From Cladochytrium replicatum (taxonomy: Eukaryota; Chytridiomycota; Chytridiomycetes; Cladochytriales; Cladochytriaceae): a DNA stretch of 64,000 nucleotides. The position numbers were made by a program, and so were the translations under genes. Location: NCBI GenBank assembly GCA_025526935.1, contig JAHLKD010000019.1, positions 522,951 through 586,950 on the forward strand, given 5' to 3'. This document shows, one piece after another, positions 32,320 through 42,099 of the stretch. The notes beneath the pieces were generated by a model. That model worked only from the letters and a program-made list of their open reading frames with translations, was not told where the DNA came from and did not search any database. The stretch's first letter is position 1; each line of letters starts with the position of its first letter.

Positions 32320-33697
32320 TCACTGCGATCGCACACCCCCGCTCTCTGTGAACGATCCCTGCACAACGCTTCGCCCTTTCCTCTTATCCCCCTTGATCGC
32401 TTCAAACGTGCCCATCACCTGCGCTACCATCCCACCCACATCCGTCGGGTTGCCCGGCACAATCACCGTTGTGCTCTCCTTTGCAAGCTTCTCGAACGCA
32501 GCGACGTACTTTTCTGCAATGGAGAGCGAGACGGCGTCGGAGCCCTCGGCGGCGTGCTCGCGCAAGGCAAGTGCGACGCGGTTGATGGCTTCCGCGGAGG
32601 CTTCAGCGCGGAGCTTGATCGCTGCCGCTTCACCTGGTTGAAAAGGCGTCAGATGAGTTGCGTCATGAAATGACGGATGATTGGGAAGTAGTACCTGATG
32701 CGCGGTTGATGGCATTCTCTCGCTCGGCCTCGGATTGCAAAATCACAGCTTGTTTCTGACCCTCTGCGACGTTGATCGCCGCTTGCCTACATTGTAAAAA
32801 ACCCGCATCAGATGCATTTTTCCATTTTGGCCCGAATTCCCATACCGCGTTCCCTCACTGTCCAAAATCTCCGCGCGCTTCTTCCTGTCCGCTGAAACCT
32901 GCTGGTGCATCGCGGCCACAACATTCTCTGGCGGGTGAATGTCCCTGATCTCGTAACGGAGGCACTTGAGCCCCCAGTCCGCTGCGGCGACGTTGATGCT
33001 CTCGACGATAAAGTGGTTCAGCTGCGTTCGTTCCGCTAGGGTGCGGTCGAGCGTGAGCCGACCGATCTCAGCGCGCATGGTCGTCTGTGCGAGTTGCGCG
33101 ATGGCAAAGTCGCAGTCTTCGATGCCGTAAGAGGCTTTATACGGGTCTGTGATGCGGTAGTAGAGGACGCCGTCGAGGAGGATGGTGACGTTATCTTGGG
33201 TAATGGCTGCCTAAATATCGTTAGCACACTGGGTTAGCGTAACGGGAAGAATCTCCGTGATTTTTCGTACCTGGTGACCAATTTCGACGGCTTGTTCTTT
33301 GAGGCTTTTGACGTATTTGATGCGATCTAGGAAGGGAACCAGAATCGCCAAACCGGGTTCCAGTATTCTTTGAAACCTGTCCACATATATATTTATTTCC
33401 AACGGTTTAGGAATCAGGTTCAGTTCTAGTGGCCTACCGTCCCATACGCTCGACAATCCACGCTTCCTGCTGTGGTACAAACTTGATCACAGTGTTCAGA
33501 GGTAGCGCACGGATTCGCTGCGGTGGGTAGCCACTTGAACGGCCATAGCCAGTGGATGGCCAGACCTGCTGGTTGTTGAGAACATTGGGAGCGAGGTGGA
33601 ATGATCGAGATAGTGGTGGAACGAGGATTGAAGAGCGAGAAGCGGAGAGTAGAGCTTCGGCCAGTAGTGGGGAAGTTGAACGTGCGATTGAAAGCAT
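32320..33697 (-). CDS. Stomatin-like protein 2, mitochondrial (SPFH/prohibitin family)
   Basis: Exons 33697-33438, 33376-33271, 33210-32846, 32786-32695 and 32633-32320 give 378 residues. A basic, Ser/Arg-rich presequence (MLSIARSTSPLLAEALLSAS) predicts mitochondrial import. The SPFH domain runs from LNTVIKFVPQQEAWIVERMG through FQRILEPGLAILVPFLDRIK, TILLDGVLYYRITDPYKASY and AQTTMRAEIGRLTLDRTLAE. The coiled-coil tail reads RQAAINVAEGQKQAVILQSE and the end IAEKYVAAFEKLAKESTTVI. SLP2 forms inner-membrane scaffolds that bind cardiolipin and prohibitins and protect respiratory complexes. All phases match, and the domain order and length are those of the family. Confidence 0.94.
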
Positions 33698-34005
33698 TTT
33701 GAGCCTTTGCAGTTTGCAGGAGGAGAGCTGGTGGCTTGAAACGTTACTGTGCACAGTTGATTTCTGCCCATTTATTGGATCTGGTCATGACGGACCGTCT
33801 TTTAGGGGGCATTCGCTTTCACAGGTTTCACAGGGGTATTTACAAATAGAAATGTGTTAAAAGAAAAGATTAGCTCGACCGGTCAACCGCAAAAAATATG
33901 ATACATATGTTGCGACAGCCAAAAGATGAGGGGAAAGGAGATAACGAGTATGAGTTTCACAAAAAACTTTTAAGAAGTACACGGCAAACGAAATAAAGGT
34001 TAGAT
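33698..34005. other. Intergenic region
   Basis: About 300 bp upstream of the stomatin-like gene and downstream of the large disordered protein gene. No feature recognised. Confidence 0.4.
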
Positions 34006-36926
34006 TTAGTTCCTGGAGCCACCGACATTACCGCCGCGCATATCCCCAACACGAACTCCAAACACATCCTGATCGTCCCACGAAACCCCAATGCGATCTC
34101 GATTTCGCCGGGCCCCTTCCTTGCTAACACCAAACAATTCCGCCGGCGTTTCCAATTCAGAAATTTCTTCCTCTTCGCCTCGACTCGGACTCAGACTACG
34201 CATTCCAATCCGTAGAGCTTGCATTTTCTCAACGCTGCCGTTCCTGGTCACGTACCTCACCAGCGGATCTGCGGAGGGTCGATGTTTGTGCGAGGACGAC
34301 ACGACAACGATCACCGACGAATCATCTGATCCACGTCGGCTGCTCCACATTGAAATCGACTCGTCGACGCTAACCGCCACGCTCGCTGGTGTCTCGGATC
34401 GCTTGTGGTGTCGCTGCTTTCGGCTCGGGAGCACAGCGTCTCCGTCTGTCGTGAAGCTTGAGAAGGAATAGCTGGTCCCTGTCGGACTCACCAGATCGCG
34501 TGGACTGAGCAAGTCTCGCGATTGCCCCGAGGTTAATAAACGGTTCGAAAGCTGTGGAAGCTGCAGCGGCTGCTCGCACAGTGTGCAGACATCAATGTGG
34601 TGACGACATCCTCTCGGTGATCGGATCGACACCCGACGATGTAGGGTGAGAACGAGTCCAGATCGTGGATCAAGCCCATCTGCCGTTGGGTGCTTGTGTT
34701 GGTGAAGCACCAGGCGGCGGGAGAGCATATCCAACGCTTCTTCGGCGTCAAAATCGTCTTCTTCCACGTCACCGCCCTCTATATCCTGTCCTCCTGCTTC
34801 CGGTTTCGCTGCTGTGGCAGCGGCGGCAGCAGCAGCAGCAGCCTCTTTTGCAATCTCTAACCCTGCCCGCACCCGGTCAGGAAGTTGCGGTTTCGAGGTG
34901 TCCAAAGCCTCCACTGAAAGTCCCCGGGTATCCAACTTCGAGTACCCGACGCTCTCTACAATTCGATCCCGCGAAGCATGCTTTAATGACTCCACGTCCT
35001 CTACTATTGAATCAATGGGCGGCACCGCGAAGCTGTTCTGAACAGCTTCGTTTCTCTCATCGTCTATTCCTGTAATCTTCCCTTCACTTGCTTTCATCGG
35101 TATTTCGAAACACTCACGTTCGATCGACTCTTCCTCCACAACGGGATGGCGAATGACCCTCCACAGCCCTGCGCCTCCATCGTCCCGCTCATTGATCAGA
35201 GTCAGGGCGTCCTTCAAACTTAAAGCATCAGGCACAACAACGCCGTCGCCTCTGCGTATGTCGTTTATGCTCAAGTGCTCATCGCTATTGGTCGGGGAAT
35301 AGTAATTTCCTCGAGTAGGCACATACTCTGTATACATCGGATTCTCGCTTAAAACGGAACGATCGTAATCCTTCCGTCCACGTCTCTTCCGGCGCAAGCG
35401 GCGGACTCCAACGATTCGAGACACTAGTTTAAGGGCACCAAGTCCAATCGTCGTAGTTCGTTCCCCGTCAATGTCCTCGATCACTGTGGCAAATGTGACT
35501 TTTTTCCCCCCTTTTCGACCCCTAGGAATGTTGCCGCGGCGACCGAGTCCATACATATCTGACTCCGACGTTCCAGATGAGCTTGTGCTGCTCGTGGAGC
35601 CTGAGATGTGATCCTCCATCCTCTCGCGTTGTTCGAGGTACCAATCAGACTCAAGCAAGAATTCTTTGAGAGTCTTGCGATCATCATCGGATTCCCCCGA
35701 AGATTCTTCATCATCGCCTGTAATTCGGGCGGAACGCGGTTTCAATTTTGGGAGTGGACGGGGACGCTTGAGCGCCGATCGCAGGGGAGGGTTAGTTGCT
35801 CGGTTGTGAGCCGCAAGCTCAGGAAGGTTGGACGTTGACCCGGCTTTGGAAATCGGAGGGAAAGCGGATGGGAGGGCCTCATATGATCGGGATCGAGACA
35901 TATTTATATTGGTTTCCGGCACTGTTTGTCGTGTACGTGGAGCCGAGGGTTGAACAAGTTGCACGGGGTCCCACCTTTGCGTTCGAGAAGAGGTGTCGCT
36001 TTGGCCCGTGTTTTGTTTGAGATTCTCGGCAGACCGTGTCTTCTGAAACACAGCGGGATCTGAGGTCGCGCCCCTTCCGTCCACTTCGATTGTTGATAGG
36101 AAGTGCTGGATATTGACAGCTTCAGTTTCCAGCTGAGAGTGCATTGGGCCTGGCTTAGCGTTTTTCCTTAAGGCTGATCGAAGGTGCTGCTAAATGCAGA
36201 CATAAGTGTGAGCATTTTGAAATATATCGCGCTCAATCTTTCTACCTTTGGCAATTCTGGCATTGGAGGGACTGCAGTCGAATTATCCTCCTCACTGAAT
36301 GATCGATGCCGTCTAACCTGCGGTGAATACGTTCGAAGTGTTGCGGAGCTTGCGGCAGAAGCGGAGGAGTGCGCACCAGGAGAGTCACCATAGACTGCAG
36401 TTGTACTGTTGAGTCGAGCAAGGGGACTCTGGATATCGTCCACCGAAAGCGACCGTTTTGGGGAAGCGCTGTGTTCGTTTTGATCCCAGAGTTCACTAAG
36501 ATCCCACCAGCCTTCGCTTTTAGAATCTTCAGCAGCAGGAGTGGAAACATCGGTGTTATTCTGGGGTACGAGCTCAGGCGGAGATTCCATTGAATAATTG
36601 AAAGCATAAAGGTCGCTGTTTGGAACCGGAGAGCGAAGATACGTGGCAGACGACGCGTACGAAGATGAGGAGAGAGTTGCTATGTTTGCGGAGCGAGTAG
36701 GTTCGGTCCTACGATGAGGGTCTGGAACTGAGCCGGATCGTACACCTGATGGTGGGGTGAGAGGAACCGTTGGATTGTGAAATCTTTGACTTGGGCGAGG
36801 AGTTCCGCTAGATGCAGGTGAATACGGAACCTTCTGAGACTGAACATTGGTGTGTAGGAAGGGTTGAAGGGCCAACGACTCTGACGATCCGGGGATGGAC
36901 TGCTGATCGATTGCGGGAGGGGACAT
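34006..36926 (-). CDS. Large, mostly disordered protein of unknown function
   Basis: Exons 36926-36246 and 36189-34006 give 954 residues; the 56-nt intron joins PPMPELPK to QHLRSALRKN in phase. The start ATG is MSPPAIDQQSIPGSSESLA; a longer open frame upstream has no ATG. The sequence is rich in Ser, Pro, Arg and Glu with many RS/SP sites. Notable parts are a short ordered HCTLCEQPL-like Cys pair (HHIDVCTLCEQP), an Ala run (AAAAAAAAATAAKP), and basic RRLRRKRRGRK that could be a nuclear signal. No catalytic domain is visible. Many SP/TP sites suggest regulation by phosphorylation. It could be a polarity, septation or nuclear scaffold protein; that is only a guess. Confidence 0.65.
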
Positions 36927-37264
36927 GTCTGGCAGCAGAGCACGCAGAGGAAGGAAGGGGCCACCTGAGGGCAGGAATCTACGTCTATGGGGATGGGGAT
37001 GGGACGGAATGTCGATAGTCGCAGCGCAGAGCACACCAACCTTTAATATACCAACCCCCACCCAGCATGGCACAGCCACGTGCAGGGAAGCACGCCAACG
37101 CGTAGGGGTTGCTGCCTTTTAGGGTACATTAGTTGTGGCTGAGTGATTTAGCTCTTTCCGTAAATGATTTTATTACTTTAACATCGATCGTTTCAGTGAC
37201 GTTTTAGAGGTTTGAAGAATCTTTCTTGATCTCGCTTTCGTGCCTAATGTGTGAGCAAAGGTCC
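36927..37264. other. Intergenic region
   Basis: 338 bp between the 3' end of carbonic anhydrase copy 2 and the start of the large disordered protein gene. No feature beyond presumed promoter and terminator. Confidence 0.4.
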
Positions 37265-38331
37265 TCATTTGGTGCCGCCGAACGTCGGCTCAGGCTCATC
37301 GAGACGCCCATACCACGGCTGCGTGTCCCGTGCAGTGTGGGGAAGAATCTTATTAACAAAAAGTCAGTCGTGTAACTACTTGCCACTTGGGGACGTAAAC
37401 TTACACGCTGTACTGCAAACAAGCTCTTGACAGGGATGTAGACTATCGACTTGAACACATGCCAGCGAACACCTTCAGTGCAAGGAGGCGTGGTCAACGA
37501 CCCCGTGTAAGCATGGAACTTGTTCGCGGTCGGTCCAATCATCCTCCTCACTGCTCCGAGCTTCACAGGCGAGGACTCAGGGTCGCCCAGATCTCCGAGC
37601 ACAATCGAATCGCCTTTTTCCTTAGGGAGCGTCACGGGGTCCATGAGTAAATCGGTAAACTCAGAGTAGAAGCTTGGGGTGTTGCGGGTCAGGGACTTGC
37701 TCCCAGTGTTGGGATCGAGGAGAATTCCGACGACCAGAAGTCCGCCTTGAGCAGAGGCGTGGACGAAGTGGACCTCCAGCGCACCGTTGAAGCCTTCAAA
37801 GCGATGCTCCGAAGGGTTGTGGAAATGGAACTGGATCAGATCGTAACGAATACCGTTCTTGATCACATGTGATTGATCGTTGGGCGGCAAAGTGGCCTTG
37901 AGCGTTTCTCCTGTTCGGAAAAGAGGTGTGAATCGGGAGATCATATCTGCAGATCTATCAATTCACAGACCTGTGTTTAAGTAGGTAACATTGTACACAA
38001 CTTCAGACCAGCGGAACTGAAGTGGAGGGGTAGGCGCCAGGATCGAGTCTCCCACAATGTTGATCGGGCTCTGCTGCTGGCCGGTCTGGCAAAGCCCAGG
38101 CCATTCTTCAGGTCCAGTCGCACCTGGAGTTTTACAGATCACTATCATTCTGAGCAGTAAACGACTGATCTAAGACTCACCGTTGTACGAGAATGAGCCT
38201 TCATCGCCCCGCTTCCTCAATTGTATGGTGCGGATCACATCAGCAAGACAGTTCTCTTCATGCGCTTGCGCAAGCGAAGCCAAACTGATGGCCAAAACAG
38301 CCAAGAAACCAACTGAGATTTTGTGCATCAT
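37265..38331 (-). CDS. Alpha-class carbonic anhydrase, secreted (copy 2)
   Basis: Exons 38331-38181, 38123-37971, 37910-37405 and 37348-37265 give 297 residues. The signal peptide (ISVGFLAVLAISLASLAQAH) is followed by GATGPEEWPGLC, GQQQSPINIV, the zinc ligands in IQFHFHNPSEHRF and VHFVHAS, and SLTTPPCTEGVRWHVF. The C terminus ILPHTARDTQPWYGR is typical. Exons 1 and 2 have exactly the same lengths as in copy 1 and all three intron positions are shared, but the proteins differ at many sites, so the duplication is older than that of the 7TM copies A and B. It keeps the classical FHFH metal motif where copy 1 has FHLH. Confidence 0.94.
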
Positions 38332-38708
38332 TATGATTGAGTGAAAACACGGTATCACGTGGCAGTGGTTCCTCACGCCAGCCTAAATGCACTACGTTTG
38401 AGACTCAGTCGGTTGGAGGACAAGTTCGGATCTCATTTGTCAGTAGCGGACTTGGTCGGGACTTTGGAATTTGGGGTCCCTATTATTTTAAGAACGAGCA
38501 TTCTCGAAACGAAAAATGCCATTTGAAAATGCTCCCTCCTTTAATACCCAAATTCAATGGATTTCTTTTTGTGGCGGTTCCAAACTTATAACTCTTATCA
38601 TAACTCTGTTCAGAACTTCCTTCTCCCAATATGAGGTTTTCTCTCATTCTCAACATTGTTTACGTAGTTCTCGCAACATTTACCATTATCACAATGCACA
38701 TCTCGCCG
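38332..38708. other. Intergenic region
   Basis: Upstream region of carbonic anhydrase copy 2 and 3' flank of the first small membrane-protein gene. No feature recognised. Confidence 0.4.
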
Positions 38709-39258
38709 CTACCCCTGCCTCCATCCATACAGCTTCCAACCCGCCCCGGCCAGCATGCACATTGCCATCAAACCCAAGAAGATCGGGCCAAGCGTAATGC
38801 GTAGCGCATCTCCGTACGTCCGAGCCTTCAACAGCATCACGGGAGCACACACCATCATCGTGTAGTATCCAACCATGATGCAATCGAAAATTCTGCGCTG
38901 CCAGAATTGCGGGAAGGCGTGTTCGGCAAGGCGCGTGCTCCTCGGCATTGAGTAGAGCGCGGATAGCATGATGAGGGTCGCGGAGGTAACGAGGATGTAG
39001 CGGGATATTGGCTCAAGAAGTGGGGAGCAGCGTTGGGGCTAATGTAGGCCCACGAATCGAATCGGTGTTAGATGATGTTCATGAAAGGAGGTTTGTCGGA
39101 AAAATACTTACATTGCCATGCAATGCGTCCGCTGGTAGTTCGGTGGCGATATTTTCGTACGGGGGAAGAACATCATCTAGACTTTGATGTGGAGCCGAAT
39201 CGCCTTTGCCCACCTGGGACTCCAGGTCCCCACATTTCTGGCTGGTTTCATCCTTCAT
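38709..39258 (-). CDS. Small membrane protein, tandem family member 1
   Basis: Exons 39258-39112 and 39038-38709 give 158 residues starting MKDETSQKCGDLESQVGKGD. The N-terminal half is hydrophilic with the motifs DLESQ and VLPPYENI. The second exon holds three or four hydrophobic segments: ISRYILVTSATLIMLSALYS, RIFDCIMVGYYTMMVCAPVM and TLGPIFLGLMAMCMLAGAGW, separated by short loops with LLKARTYGDAL. The second exon is 330 nt, the same as in member 3. No known family recognised. The LPxY sequence is a possible binding site for WW domains of Nedd4/Rsp5-type ligases. Confidence 0.65.
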
Positions 39259-39529
39259 AGACGCAAAGTGGAGTTCAAAATTGTGGTTGCGAGGTGGTCG
39301 GCGCAGTGTGCGTGATGAGCTTCAGTTTGTAACGGACGTCCTCCAGTTGCCCCTTTCTGGCGCGGGATTGGGATGTGGGGATGAGCCAAATTTTTATCTC
39401 GTTGTAAGACCAGCGAAAGGCGAAAAAATTACGAGGAAGATTGAATGGAAGAATCGAATGAACAAAACGTTCTTCGGTTCTTGAAGGAGTCCAGTCTACG
39501 AAAGTATTATTCAACTTCAAATTAATGTG
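39259..39529. other. Intergenic region
   Basis: Spacer upstream of tandem family member 1. No gene recognised; a direct-repeat cluster begins at 39530. Confidence 0.3.
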
Positions 39530-39731
39530 TCAATGTACCCATCTGCACTAGAAACTATACGTACTGCTATTATATTTTTCGAGTAACATTGAGATGCAAA
39601 TCTCTTATTTGCATCTCTAAGTAGTACAAAGATACGCTTATGGTCAATGTACCCCATCTGCACTAGAAACTTTACGTACTGCTATTATATTTTTCCAGTT
39701 ACATTGATATCAATTAAGAGATTTGCATCTC
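39530..39731. repeat. Direct repeat of about 65 bp with short inverted repeats
   Basis: The sequence TCAATGTACCC..ACGTACTGCTATTATATTTTTC..ACATTGA occurs at about 39530-39594 and again at about 39644-39707 with few differences. Between and after the copies lie inverted repeats: GAGATGCAAA/TTTGCATCTC around 39591-39617 and the palindrome GAGATTTGCATCTC at 39718-39731. The layout looks like a small decayed insertion or a tandem duplication with a hairpin. Confidence 0.75.
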
Positions 39732-39859
39732 GTCACTATCGATGAGGTATTGAGTTCTGCTGCCAGCACCAATGAGGTTTCGCATAAAGGTCTCCTCAAC
39801 AACTACGCTGCTTGCCCCGCAAACATTAACAACTCTCCACATAAAAATCATTCTGCTCT

Positions 39860-40393
39860 TCAGTCTTGCCTCCACCCATCCCCAACGAACAGTCTCCACC
39901 CGGCACCGGCCAGCATGCACATTCCCATCAACCCCAAGAACGAAGGTCCCCAAATTGCACAAAGGGCATCTCCGTAAGTCCGAGCCCTCCACAGCATCAC
40001 GGGAGCGCACACCAGCAGTCCGTAGTATCCGAGGAGGATGGAGCTGAACGCTTTTCGTTGCCAAACGGCGGGGAAGGCGTCGTCGGCAAGACGGGCGGCG
40101 CGGGGTATGGTGTAGAGCGCGTGAAGGCAGATTAGAGTGACCGAGATGAGGAGGATGGCGCGAGATATTGGGTCCAGTCGTGCGGAGAAGCCATCTCTCC
40201 GCCTAGAGCAGTGGATAGCTTGGGAATTTTCATGACAGGCTGAGCTTTCCGGATACTGGGAGGAGACCAGGTGACGAGGTTTGGAAGTGTTTTCGTAGGG
40301 CGGAAGCGTTTCGTGAATATCTGGATCGGAAGTTAAATCTGGGCAGCCGGTAAGCTGGGACTCCAGATCGCAGGATGCTGAGCTCTTCTCCAT
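39860..40393 (-). CDS. Small membrane protein, tandem family member 2
   Basis: A single frame of 177 residues from ATG 40393 (MEKSSASCDLESQLTG). The first half is hydrophilic with DLESQ and TLPPYENT. The second half has hydrophobic segments ISRAILLISVTLICLHALYT, FSSILLGYYGLLVCAPVMLW and WGPSFLGLMGMCMLAGAGWR with the loop WRARTYGDAL, matching members 1 and 3. Unlike them it can be read without an intron, so it has either lost the intron or contains an unrecognised one within the Ser/His-rich middle (about 45-70). Confidence 0.68.
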   Translation of the reverse strand: MEKSSASCDLESQLTGCPDLTSDPDIHETLPPYENTSKPRHLVSSQYPESSACHENSQAIHCSRRRDGFSARLDPISRAILLISVTLICLHALYTIPRAARLADDAFPAVWQRKAFSSILLGYYGLLVCAPVMLWRARTYGDALCAIWGPSFLGLMGMCMLAGAGWRLFVGDGWRQD

Positions 40394-40925
40394 TGTTCTG
40401 TTCACAATCGCCACCGGGCTTGCTGGATTATCGAGGAAAGGTCAGCAGGTCTGCGGTTCCTGCTTATGCACAATGTAAATTTCAGTGCGTGGGTGATGAA
40501 GTGATGTCCGTTAAGCATACTGTTCACAGTTTTATCATGCTCTACAACTCTTGTGCTGGAGCAACTCAAGCAAGTTCTTTTACATTTCATATTTTTTTCT
40601 TTTTCAAATCGATGTTCGCATTGTCCAAACGTAGAATTTATTACATGAAAAATGTAGTCGGAATGTTCGCGATTCGCAGAAGAACGCTCGGACCCCATTG
40701 AGAGTTTCAGACTTGAATAGCAGAAGTACATTTCTTTTCGAACTAATATAATTCTTAATATAATTACTATTGATATCAATTTGAGATGGCGTTTTCTTGC
40801 TTCTGCAAAGTATGAGGTTTTCAAGTGCTCCCCATAGTTTACCAATGCTTGCCCTGCAAACACATTAAATCACCACAGCTCGCTACCTCCCATTAGCCTG
40901 GCCACAACATAAGATCCTAATCAAG
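40394..40925. other. Intergenic region
   Basis: About 530 AT-rich bp between tandem family members 2 and 3. No gene or repeat recognised. Confidence 0.4.
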
Positions 40926-41489
40926 TCAAACGTGTCTCCAACCGTCTCCAACGTAAAACCACCACCCTGCTCCAGCCAGCATGCTCATGCCCATCAAAGC
41001 AAAGAGTAGCAGTCCAAGCGTCACACGAAGCACCTCGCCGGACGTCCGAGATCTCCATATCATCACGGGCGCGCACATCAGCAGAACGTAGTATCCGAGC
41101 ATGATCGAGCCGAATACGTTCCGTTGCCAGGGGGACGGGAAGGCGTCGTTGGCCAGAGAGGCAACGCGGGGAATGGAGTAGAAAGAGTGGACGATGAACA
41201 GGATTACGGTGACGAGGAGGACGCCAGGGGAGTCGACATCGAGAAGCGTGGAAAACTGGAAGGGAACCGGTCAGATCGGTTTGTTTGGATTTGATGACAA
41301 GCTTACACCCGGTGTAGGATCACCGACAACCAGAAGGACAGCATCAGCTTCAGAAGAGCTGTTGTCGTATTTGGGAGGAGGCTCGTGACTATCGGAATCA
41401 TAGATATTGGTCAATGGCGCATCGCTTTTGGCCATGTTGATGGTTGCTTGAGACTCCAGGTCCAAACATCCACAGCTATTTGGCTCCAT
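40926..41489 (-). CDS. Small membrane protein, tandem family member 3
   Basis: Exons 41489-41307 and 41255-40926 give 170 residues starting MEPNSCGCLDLESQATINMA. The shared DLESQ motif and PPPKYDN (a PPxY site) lie in the hydrophilic half. The second exon encodes SPGVLLVTVILFIVHSFYSI, VFGSIMLGYYVLLMCAPVMI and LGLLLFALMGMSMLAGAGWW with the loop WRSRTSGEVL. Exon 2 has the same length (330 nt) as in member 1. It is the most diverged of the three. A predicted integral membrane protein with cytosolic N terminus; function unknown. Confidence 0.65.
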
Positions 41490-42002
41490 CAATGGTGGTT
41501 TGATAGGTGGGTTAGTTAGAAATCAATTCGAACAACCACGAGATTTATAAATCAGATGAACCACCCCTTTCCTGCGATGCGTTTGCGGCCGGTGGGGCGG
41601 AGATTTTATGCCTTGAATGCAGTCCAAATGGCACACCAGCGCAATGCACACCCGCAGTGTCTGGGGTGCATTAAAATAAATTTCAAGCATACACCCAAAT
41701 GCGCGCGGACCATCAGAGTGCAGATACCCAAAAGAAGCGACCTGGTCGACCAAGGGGGACCAAAAATAAATTGGGGCACCAAGCTGCGCGTCCCAATGGT
41801 AGTTATCGACAGAGTGCTTCCTGCCCTGGCCATCGTAAGCGCGAGGATTGTATAATATCAAAACGACTGTCCATCTTCAAGCCATTGAAGCTTAAATCAT
41901 TAATATTAATAAATGATATATAATTAAAGCAATGTGTAAGAAGGGTGCATATCATTAAATTCATTGCCTAGAAAAAAACCCAAAAAAAGGTTTGGAATAA
42001 AA
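41490..42002. other. No recognisable gene
   Basis: AT-rich DNA between the third small membrane protein gene and the tRNA-like sequence. Short overlapping frames only. Confidence 0.35.
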
Positions 42003-42071
42003 GGTAACCACACGGGGTTTGAACTGCTGACCCGCGCTTCAGCACTCAAGACAACCATTGAGCACCCAACC
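42003..42071 (-). pseudogene. tRNA-like sequence, degenerate
   Basis: On the minus strand it has an A-box-like GGTTGGGTGCTCAATGG with a D arm (GCTC..GAGT), a possible anticodon arm (GCTGA..TCAGC) with an enlarged loop, a B-box-like GTTCAAACC and a TTTT run directly after, as in the intact tRNA-Gln at 16.3 kb. The T stem and acceptor stem do not pair well, so it is more likely a tRNA relic or tRNA-derived element than a working gene. It directly precedes the longer LINE relic. Confidence 0.4.
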
Positions 42072-42099
42072 TTTCAGGTTCTCTCTCTCTCTCTCTGTC

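Noticed and set aside
34006-36926. Protein kinase or RING domain in the 954-residue protein
   Set aside because: Only an isolated C-x2-C pair is visible and no catalytic motifs.
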